From Longimicrobium sp. (GTDB taxonomy: Bacteria > Gemmatimonadota > Gemmatimonadetes > Longimicrobiales > Longimicrobiaceae), in the NCBI RefSeq assembly GCF_036388275.1, contig NZ_DASVSF010000011.1:62001-126000 (forward strand): a DNA stretch of 64,000 nt, written 5' to 3'. The position numbers and the translations under genes are program-made. Below are positions 8,172-15,500 of this stretch, piece by piece (position 1 is the stretch's first letter; the number at the start of each line of letters is the position of its first letter). The notes beneath the pieces are model-generated. The model had not been told where the DNA came from and did not search any database. It saw nothing but the letters and a program-made list of their open reading frames with translations.

Positions 8172-8909
8172 ATGCGCACAATTCTCGTAAGCTTTGCCCT
8201 GCTGGCGGCCGTGCCCGCCTGCGCCCAGCACCAGCACGGCGGCGCCCAGCCTGCCCAGCCCGCCCAGCCTGCGCAGCCCGCAGCGGGCCAAGCGCAGGGG
8301 CACGGTGCCGGACACGCCCATGGCGCCGGGCATGCCCACGGCGGCGGGCACTCGCACGCGATACCGCAGGGCTGGACGGTGCGCCTGGACCGCGCCAACG
8401 CCGACGCGGCGCAGGTGATGTTCATGGAGATGGACGGTGGGCTGCACGCGGAGCTCGGGCCGGCGGGCATCTTCTACAACCCCGCGAACTCGCCCAGCGG
8501 CGCGTACCGCATGGCGGCCAGCTTCACGCAGAACAAGCTGTCGGCGCATCCCGAGGGCTACGGGCTGATGATCGGCGGGCGCAACCTGGCGGCCGACAAC
8601 CTGGACTACGCCTACTTCCTGGTGCGCCAGGACGGCAAGTTCACCATCAAGCACCGCGCCGGCACCGAGGTGCACACCCTGACCGACTGGACGGAGCACG
8701 CCGCGGTCGCCCGCCCCGACGCACAGGGCCGCGCCACCAACGCGCTGGCTGTGGAGACGGGGAGCTTCGGGACGCGGTTCCTGATCAACGGCCAGGTGGT
8801 CGGCACCCTCGGCCCGCAGCTGAACACCGCCGGCGTCGCCGGCCTGCGGCTGAACCACAACATCGACGTGATGGTGCGCGGCTTCGGCGTGACGCCAGCC
8901 GCTCAGTAA
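8172..8909 (+). CDS. Secreted protein with His-rich segment and jelly-roll-like domain
   Basis: 245 residues. ATG at 8172 follows GGAGAAG and opens a signal peptide (ILVSFALLAAVPACAQ). Residues 18-60 are low complexity: QPAQPAQPAQPA, then GHGAGHAHGAGHAHGGGHSH with about ten His, a likely Zn/Ni/Cu-binding stretch (inference). The remaining 180 residues look like a concanavalin-type beta sandwich: MAASFTQNKLSAHPEGYGLM, DYAYFLVRQDGKFTIKHRAG, and GTRFLINGQVVGTLG resemble DUF1080/LamG-like domains. No catalytic residues can be named. A strong terminator follows directly. Confidence 0.7.
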   Translation: MRTILVSFALLAAVPACAQHQHGGAQPAQPAQPAQPAAGQAQGHGAGHAHGAGHAHGGGHSHAIPQGWTVRLDRANADAAQVMFMEMDGGLHAELGPAGIFYNPANSPSGAYRMAASFTQNKLSAHPEGYGLMIGGRNLAADNLDYAYFLVRQDGKFTIKHRAGTEVHTLTDWTEHAAVARPDAQGRATNALAVETGSFGTRFLINGQVVGTLGPQLNTAGVAGLRLNHNIDVMVRGFGVTPAAQ

Positions 8910-8928
8910 GCACCCTCGGCAGCATGAC

Positions 8929-8972
8929 GATCGGCCGCCCGGCACTCCGCCGGGCGGCCGATTCTCGTTTTT
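8929..8972 (+). terminator. Strong intrinsic terminator
   Basis: Perfect 14-bp stem ATCGGCCGCCCGGC (8930-8943) / GCCGGGCGGCCGAT (8949-8962), 5-nt loop, followed by TCTCGTTTTT on the plus strand. It ends the His-rich protein gene (8909), and the convergent gene ends at 8997. Confidence 0.9.
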
Positions 8973-8996
8973 CGATGGAGCGCGACGTGCCGCCGT

Positions 8997-9944
8997 CTAC
9001 CGCGCTGGCGGCGCGGTCCGAGGCGCCACCAGGATGCCGAGCGGAACGCGCCGCCAGCCAGGGTACCGCAACGCCCGCCCCCGCGCCGGCCGAACCAGCA
9101 GCTGGGCGCTGATGCCGCCGTCCAGCAGCACCGCGCGGCGGCATCCCAGCGCGCCCATCAATCCCGCCATCTCGGGGACGGTAAATCCCAGCGGCGCGGT
9201 AGACAGGGCGCCGCCCAGGCCGTCGAAGCGCGTCAGCGCCACCAGCACCCGCCCGTCGCGCAGCTCGCCGATGGCAAGCCGTCCGTCGCGGTGCCCCAGG
9301 TCGATATCCCGCGCGCCGGGGCGAAGCGCGGAGGGCACCTGGCCCTCGTTCACCAGGAGCGCGGGATACGACTGGATGGCCCACGCCACCCCGCCCGCGC
9401 GCCGCGCCGCGCCGATGCTGTCGGCGCCGACGAAGCGGATTCGCCCCGCCGCGTCGGCCACCACGGCCATGGAAAGCGGGCCGGTGCCGGGGGCGCGCAC
9501 CTCGCGGCCGTCGCGCACCGTCCATCCCCACGGCGTTCCGCCACTGAACTGTCCAGCGTTGAAGGCCACCACCGCGCCGGACCCGGCGCTGTCCACCGTC
9601 CACGCGCCCGCCATCCCGTCCGCCACCCGCGCCTCGTCCAGCGCCAGCCGATGAAGCCGCGGGTCGATGCGAACCAGCACCACGCGCACCCGCCACGCTT
9701 CGCCGCTGCCCGCCACGCGGATCTCCCCGGTCTCCACCCCGGGCCGCACCGTGCGCCAGCGGACCTCGCGAGTGACGGAGGGGAGCGGGCCGGTCCAGCG
9801 CGCCGGGGCCGTGTCGCCGCGCCAGAAACCCCGCCATCCCGCCTCAGTGCCAATGGAGAGGCCCTGCGCCCCCGCGGGCGCGGCGGCGGCCGCCATGGCC
9901 ACCGCCGCGCCCGCAATCAGGCTACGATTGAAGCTGTTCCGCAT
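8997..9944 (-). CDS. Secreted phosphodiester glycosidase family protein (NAGPA-like)
   Basis: 315 residues from ATG at 9944, with a signal peptide (SLIAGAAVAMAAAAAPAGAQ). The body matches the phosphodiester glycosidase/NAGPA domain: VVLVRIDPRLHRLALDEA early, VVAFNAGQFSGGTPWGWTV near residue 125, NEGQVPSALRPGARDIDLGH near 205, and the closing CRRAVLLDGGISAQLLV with the family DGG. Members cleave or bind sugar-phosphodiester links in exopolysaccharides or signalling tags; the substrate here is unknown. The start overlaps the end of the upstream gene by 23 bases, so the two are probably co-translated. Confidence 0.82.
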   Translation of the reverse strand: MRNSFNRSLIAGAAVAMAAAAAPAGAQGLSIGTEAGWRGFWRGDTAPARWTGPLPSVTREVRWRTVRPGVETGEIRVAGSGEAWRVRVVLVRIDPRLHRLALDEARVADGMAGAWTVDSAGSGAVVAFNAGQFSGGTPWGWTVRDGREVRAPGTGPLSMAVVADAAGRIRFVGADSIGAARRAGGVAWAIQSYPALLVNEGQVPSALRPGARDIDLGHRDGRLAIGELRDGRVLVALTRFDGLGGALSTAPLGFTVPEMAGLMGALGCRRAVLLDGGISAQLLVRPARGRALRYPGWRRVPLGILVAPRTAPPAR

Positions 9945-10677
9945 ACCGGCGCAGCTCGTCCGCCCGGCGTGCCAGCACCTCGCCTTCGGAGGTGGTGAAG
10001 TTGCCCTGGCGCCCGCCGGAGAGCACCCAGGGGGCAATGCGCTCGCGCAGCACGGCGAGCTGGCGGATGGTAAAGCTGCCCGCGTCGGCGGCGATGCCCG
10101 CGATATGGTCCGAGTTGTCCAGGCGGCGCAGCGTTTCGTAGGCCTGCGCCGGCCGCTCGCCGCATTGCGACGGGCCGCCGCGCTGCACGGTCATCACCGA
10201 GTCCATCAGCCGGTAGTAGGTAACCGTGTCGCCGCGCATCATGGCCTGCGAGAGGCGCATGGCCAGCTCGGGGCCGGCGTTGGCGGCCAGGTCGGCGCCC
10301 CGGGCGTCGCGTGCTTCGTTCTCGCGCTGCTGGCAGCGCTCGTAGCGTTCCACCTGGGCGCGCAGCTCGCCGGCCCGGGAGCGCTCGCCGGCTACGCGGG
10401 TGCGCTCCGTGGATTCGGCGTTCAGGGAGGCGATGAAGCGCTCCAGCACGGGCGCGGTCACTTCCAGGGTATGCTCGTCGAACGTGGGCGCCCGGGTGGC
10501 CGGCGCCGGGGTTGCGGCCGGCGTGGCGGCCTGGGTGGCGGCACCGGCCGCCGCGGAGCCCACTACGCGGCCGGCTCCCCGGCGGATCATGCCGCCGAGC
10601 TGCGCCTGGGCGGGCACGTCGGCCAGCGCGCCGATGGCGGCCAGGGTCAATGCGGCGGCGCGAAGATATGAACGCAT
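9922..10677 (-). CDS. Uncharacterised exported protein
   Basis: 251 residues with a signal peptide (AALTLAAIGALADVPAQAQ) from ATG 10677, then an Ala/Pro/Thr linker and a long, charged, mostly helical domain (VLERFIASLNAESTERTRVA, ELRAQVERYERCQQRENEA). The end reads ITIRQ-like, with LAVLRERIAPWVLSGG. Two cysteines (CQQ, QCGE) may pair. I recognise no family. It overlaps and precedes the phosphodiester glycosidase gene, forming a two-gene operon. Confidence 0.65.
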   Translation of the reverse strand: MRSYLRAAALTLAAIGALADVPAQAQLGGMIRRGAGRVVGSAAAGAATQAATPAATPAPATRAPTFDEHTLEVTAPVLERFIASLNAESTERTRVAGERSRAGELRAQVERYERCQQRENEARDARGADLAANAGPELAMRLSQAMMRGDTVTYYRLMDSVMTVQRGGPSQCGERPAQAYETLRRLDNSDHIAGIAADAGSFTIRQLAVLRERIAPWVLSGGRQGNFTTSEGEVLARRADELRRYAEQLQS

Positions 10678-10817
10678 GGCTGTTTCGCCTCGTGTCGTGA
10701 CGTGGATGGATCTCCCGGCCTTTCGCCGGACACGCACAAGTTGCGGTGGAACGCGAAACGGCGCGTGGGTCGATTGCCCTAGGCCTCACCCACCCGCACG
10801 CCGCACCAGCCGAAGCA

Positions 10818-10880
10818 CGCCTGTCATCCCCTATGGAGCGACCCCAAACAACCTGCCCATCGACCCACTCCGCAGCCCTG
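10818..10880 (+). repeat. 60-bp direct repeat, copy 1
   Basis: Contains CGCCTGTCATCCC, TATGGAGCGACCCC, then ACCTGCCCATC and ACTCCGCAG. A copy in the same orientation lies at 11237-11300. Not coding. Confidence 0.7.
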
Positions 10881-10904
10881 GATGACGGCCGTGGCCCCGG
10901 CACG

Positions 10905-10960
10905 GGCGAATGAATTTGAATTCGCTGCAACAAATACACGAAGTCCGCCTTCGCGGACTG
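10905..10960 (+). repeat. Two-hairpin element, copy B
   Basis: Hairpin 1 is GCGAAT-GAATTTGA-ATTCGC, i.e. with a loop enlarged by 6 nt. A linker with GCAAC and ACACGA follows, then hairpin 2 AGTCCGC-CTTC-GCGGACT. Its downstream flank (CCTGTTCTCGTGTGG) matches the flank of copy C. Confidence 0.85.
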
Positions 10961-11236
10961 GCCTGTTCTCGTGTGGCGCAGAGTGTTTGGCGCGCCCTCA
11001 ATGTGTGGCGGATCCCACCGTCGCTTGAGCCGGGCCGAGGTCCGGGCTTTCGTGTCGCTGCCGCGCCCAGGCGAGTTCGTGGTTCAGGCTGGATCCGTCA
11101 GTCGCGCCTGGCTGCGCTGACCGGGCCGGTGCGGCGGGTTGCTCCTTCAGGATGACAAACCAGGACGCGCCGAGGCTTGGAGGCGTGAGGCTTCCACATG
11201 CCCTGAGGGCCGGTTTCCTCATGGCGTCCCGGAGCG

Positions 11237-11300
11237 CGCCTGTCATCCCGATGGAGCGACCCCATAGAACCTGCCCATCAACCGTACTCCGCAGCGACTG
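11237..11300 (+). repeat. 60-bp direct repeat, copy 2
   Basis: Same order of blocks as 10818-10880 (CGCCTGTCATCCC, ATGGAGCGACCCC, ACCTGCCCATC, ACTCCGCAG), with scattered substitutions. Confidence 0.7.
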
Positions 11301-11358
11301 AGGGATCCGCCGCACATTCCGGGGCGCGCCACACACCCTGCCCCACACGAGAACAGGC

Positions 11359-11408
11359 CAGTCCGCGAAGGCGGACTTCGTGTGGTCGTTGCAGCGAATT
11401 CATTCGCC
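11359..11408 (-). repeat. Two-hairpin element, copy C
   Basis: Minus-strand copy: hairpin 1 GCGAATgaATTCGC (11407-11394), 16-nt linker with GCAAC, hairpin 2 AGTCCGC-CTTC-GCGGACT. Copies B and C form an inverted pair about 400 bases apart with shared flanks. Confidence 0.85.
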
Positions 11409-11467
11409 CGAAGCAGCTGGAGCCTGATGGGGGGCGCGCCCCGAGAACCCGCGGCTTGAAAAGCGAA

Positions 11468-11508
11468 AAGCCCCGACACGGGCCGCTGACGCGTCCCGTT
11501 CGGGGCTT
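11468..11508. terminator. Orphan terminator-like hairpin
   Basis: AAGCCCCGA (11468-11476) pairs with TCGGGGCTT (11500-11508), and ACGGG (11478-11482) pairs with CCCGT (11495-11499), leaving one bulged C. It is about 180 bases past the fasciclin stop (11691), so it could end that transcript. A related hairpin at 49411-49449 is not beside a gene end. Confidence 0.5.
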
Positions 11509-11532
11509 CACCTGCACGCACATCAAACCTGC

Positions 11533-11636
11533 CGGAGTGCGTTCGAATTCTCCCCTCTCCCGCTTGCGGGAGAGGGGCCGGGGGAGAGGGCAGCCGAGGC
11601 ATGCGCCGGCGCACGTCGATACGCACCCAACCCCGC
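11533..11636 (+). repeat. About 100-bp dispersed repeat with GGGAGAGGGG hairpin, copy 2
   Basis: Near-identical reverse complement of 7089-7185, including CTCCCGCTTGCGGGAGAGGG and GGCAGCCGAGGCATGCGCCG. The two copies face each other across 4.4 kb containing four genes. Confidence 0.75.
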
Positions 11637-11690
11637 AAGGGCCGCGGAGCCCGCCGGCATCACCGGAGAGCTCCCCGCCAATACCCAGCC

Positions 11691-12284
11691 TTAGCGCGGC
11701 AGGAGCACCCGGTCCACCACGTGGATCACGCCGTTGGACTGCATCACGTTGGCGATGGTGACGGTCGCCGCGTTTCCGCCCGCGTCGCGGACGACCACGT
11801 TGCTTCCGCTCATCGACGCCGTCAGCGTTCCGCCGGCGGCGGTGTTCAGGGTGGCGCGACCGCCGCCCGCCTGGATCATGCGCATCAGGTCGGCGGCGGT
11901 GTGGCGGCCCGGAACCACGTGATAGGTCAGCACGCCCGTGAGCGCGGCCTTGTTCTCGGGGCGCAGCAGGGTGGCGACCGTGCCCGCGGGCAGGGCGTCG
12001 AACGCGGCGTTCACCGGCGCGAACACGGTGAAGGGGCCCGCGGACGCGAGGGTTTCCACCAGCCCAGCGGCCTTCACCGCCGCCACGAGCGTGGTGTGAT
12101 CGGCGGAGTTCACCGCGTTCTCCACGATGTTGCGCGTCGGCAGCATCGCCGCGCCGCCCACCATCACCGACGCCTGGCTCCCCATGGCGCCGCCCTGCGC
12201 GTTCATCCCTATCTCGCCCGTACCTCCCGAGGCACACCCCTGGAGAACTGCCGCCGCGAGCACCACTGTGATCGTCTTGTTCAT
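11691..12284 (-). CDS. Fasciclin-domain lipoprotein
   Basis: 197 residues from ATG 12284 (AGGGATACGGAC upstream). The signal ends in a lipobox (AAVLQGC), so the protein is probably membrane anchored. A Gly/Met-rich linker precedes one fasciclin (FAS1) domain: NIVENAVNSADHTTLVAAVK, LASAGPFTVFAPVNAAFDAL, LTGVLTYHVVPGRHTAADL, and the closing NVMQSNGVIHVVDRVLLP. FAS1 domains mediate adhesion at cell surfaces; the partner is unknown. It is divergent from the large kinase gene, separated by 218 bases that should hold both promoters. Confidence 0.9.
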   Translation of the reverse strand: MNKTITVVLAAAVLQGCASGGTGEIGMNAQGGAMGSQASVMVGGAAMLPTRNIVENAVNSADHTTLVAAVKAAGLVETLASAGPFTVFAPVNAAFDALPAGTVATLLRPENKAALTGVLTYHVVPGRHTAADLMRMIQAGGGRATLNTAAGGTLTASMSGSNVVVRDAGGNAATVTIANVMQSNGVIHVVDRVLLPR

Positions 12285-12502
12285 GTCCGTATCCCTGGTC
12301 ATTTGGTCGCTGGATGACTGCTTGTGACACAGGGTACGGGCCGGGCACGCGAGCCGGATTCATTCACGACCCGGCGCGGTTTTACCGAAGTACAATCCGC
12401 CCTTGTAGATCCGGCGGTTTGTGCCTACTTTTCTCCCCTGGCGCCACGTCCGCGCCCACCTCCCCATTCGGTCCGCGTTTCCCAGCGTTCTCCCCGCGCA
12501 CG

Positions 12503-15500
12503 ATGCAGGTCACCTCGTCCGCCGCGCCCACGGGCGCCGCGCCGCCGCTCGACGCCGTTCTGCTCGGCCTCGCGCGCGCGCCCGTCACCCGCTTCGCCGA
12601 CACGGCCCGCGACGCGCTCGCCGCGGCTGCCCGCGCGCTCGGCGCCCGCGAAGCCGCGCTGTGGATGCTCTCGCCCGACGGCCAGGCGCTCGTCTGCCAC
12701 GGCCGGGCGCCCTCCGCCGGAGATGAGTCGGCGATCGGTGGAACCGTGGATGCCGCCGCCGTGTGGCCCGGCCCCGGCGCACTCGCCGCCGCACGCTGGT
12801 CGGTGGCCGTGCTCCCCGGCACGGAAGGCGGCGAGCTGGCGCTGGACGCGGGCGTGTGGAGCCAGGGCGCGCTGGCAGGCTTCATCCGCGTGCGCCGCGA
12901 CGGCGCGCGGTCGTGGACGGAAGCGGAGGGCGCCTTCGCCGCGGCCCTCGCCGACCGGCTGGCCGCCGCGTGGGAGTGCGAGGCACGCGCGAGGGCCGAG
13001 GACGACCTGGCCAGCCGCAACCGGCACGTGGACGACCTCGAGGCCATCGCCCAGCTGGGAAGCTGGGACCAGGACCTGGCGACGGACGAGATCGTCTGGT
13101 CGGCCCAGCAGTGCCGCCTCCACGGGCTTGATCCCGCGGATGGGCCGCGGACCCTGGACGGGTTCATGAGCTTCGTCCACCCGGACGACCGCCAGCGCTT
13201 GTCCGACGCCTGCGCGACCGTCATCCGGGAGGCGACCCCCCTCGGCATCCGCTACCGCATCGTCAGGCCCGACGGCCAGACGCGCTGGCTCCATGCGCTC
13301 GGCAGGATGGTGCCCGGGGCGGACGGAACGCCCGCGCGGCTCGTCGGCACGTCGATGGACGTCACCGAGCGCGTAGAGGCCGAGGAGGCCATCCGTGCGT
13401 CCGAGGCGCGCTTCCGCGACCTCTTCGAGCAGTACCCCGATTTGGTGCAGACGCTGACGCCCGACGGCGCCACGCTGCAGGTGAACGCCGCCTACACCCG
13501 GCTGTGGGGCTACGGCACCGACGACCTGCGCGGCACCAGCCCGCTGGAGGTGCCGCAGCTCGCGTCGGTGCGCCCGCTGCTGGAGCGCGGGCTGGCCGGG
13601 GAGCGGGTGAGCATCCCCCCCGTGCTGTTCGACGACGCGGGGCGCGGCCCCCGCGCCTCGGCCGACGTGCAGTGGCCGCGGTGGATCCGCGCCTCGATGT
13701 ACCCCGTGCGCGGCCCCGGCGGCGAGCTGCGCGAGGTGGTGCTCGTGCAGGAAGACGTCACCGAAGAGCAGCAGGCGCTGCAGGCGCTCAGCGTCTCCGA
13801 AGAGAACTACCGCACCATCTTCGAGAACTCCAACGACGCCATCATGGTGCTGGAGCCGGAGACGGGCCGGATGGTGGACGCCAACGCCATGGCGTGCACG
13901 CTGTGCGGAACCACGCTCGAGGAGCTGAAGGCCGACGCGGCGTCCATCATCTGGAACGGCCCGCCGCCGTTCACGCCCGAACTGGCGATGGAGCAGTCCA
14001 GGCTGGCACTGGAAGGGGTGGCCCAGACCTTCGAATGGCTCAGCATCAATCCCCGCACCGGCCAGGAGATCTGGGGCGAGGTGAGCCTCCAGCGGATGGA
14101 CGTGCGCGGGACGCCCCACGTGCTGGCGCTGATCCGCGACATCGGCGAGCGCAAGGTGGCCGAACGGGCACTCCGCGACTCCGAGGAAAGCTACCGGACG
14201 ATCTTCGAGCACTCGTCCGATGCCATCTTCGTCCACGAGCTGGACAGCGGCGAGTTCATCGACGTCAACCGCGCCGCGTGCGAGCTGTACGGCTACGATG
14301 AGGACGAGATGCGCGCGCTGGGCGTACAGGGGATCTCCTGGGGCGAGCACCCCTTCACCATCGACGTGGCGCGCGGCTACATCGAGCGCGCCATCGCCGG
14401 CGAGCCGCAGCGCTTCGAATGGCTGGGCCGCCACAAGGACGGCGGCGAGGTGTGGGCCGAGGTGCAGCTGCGCCGCGTGGCCATCGGCGGGATGGACCGG
14501 CTGCTGGCCACCTCGCGCGACATCCGCGACCGCCGCGCCGCCGAAGCGCAGCTCCGCCATGCCAACGAAGAGCTGGAGCTGGGCATCGCCGAGCGCACGG
14601 CGGAGCTGGCGCAGGCGAACGAGGCGCTGGAGGAAGAGGTGGCCGAGCACGAGGCCGCCCGCGAGGCGCTGATGGAGCGCACGCACGAGCTGGAGGGGAT
14701 CTTCCGCGCCCTCCCCGACCTCTTCTTCCGGCTGGGCGCCGACGGCACCATCCTGGACTACCGCGCCGGGGCGCGCTCGGGGCTGGCCGTGCCTCCCGAG
14801 GTGTTCCTGTGGAAGCGCATCCGCGACGTGCTGCCGCCCATCGCCGAGCAGACCGAGGCGGCGATGGCCAGCGCGCAGGAAAGCGGCGAGATCGCCCACT
14901 TCGAGTACCAGCTTCCGGTCGAGTCGGGGATGGGCGACTTCGAGGCGCGCGTGGTGCCCATGGAGGATGGCACCTTCATGGCCGTCATCCGCGACGTCAC
15001 CGAGCGCAAGTCGGCCGAACGCAAGCTGCGGCGGCGCGAGCTGCAGTTCCGCCGGCTGATCGAGAACGCCAGCGACATGGTGCAGCTGATCCACCGGGAC
15101 GGCCGCATCGCGTACACCGGCCCCAGCGTGCAGCACCTGCTGGGGTACGATCCCGAGGAGCTGGCCGGCACCGACCCTCTCTCGTACCTGCACCCCGACG
15201 ATCGCGAGCCGACGGCCGGGCGCCTGGGCGAGATGCTGGCGAACCCCGGCGTCGTGTACTCCATCCAGTACCGCGTGCGGCACAAGGACGGCGGCTACCG
15301 CACCTTCGAGGCGCACGCCAGCACCGACGTTTCCAGCGGGCAGGTGGTGGTGAACGCCCGCGACATCACCGACCGGCTGGCGGCCGAGCGGGCGCTGCGC
15401 GAGCAGGAGGCCCAGTTCCGCCGGATGGTGGCCAACACCTACGACATCATCACCATCCTGGGGCCCGACGGGCAGGTGGCGTACGAAAGCGACGCCATGC

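Larger units (their letters stand above)
10678..11690. other. 1-kb gene-free region packed with repeats
   Basis: No frame in this kilobase has protein-like composition. It holds two direct copies of a 60-bp repeat (10818-10880, 11237-11300), two two-hairpin elements facing each other (10905-10960, 11359-11408), an orphan terminator-like hairpin (11468-11508) and one arm of the long inverted repeat (11533-11636). Confidence 0.7.
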
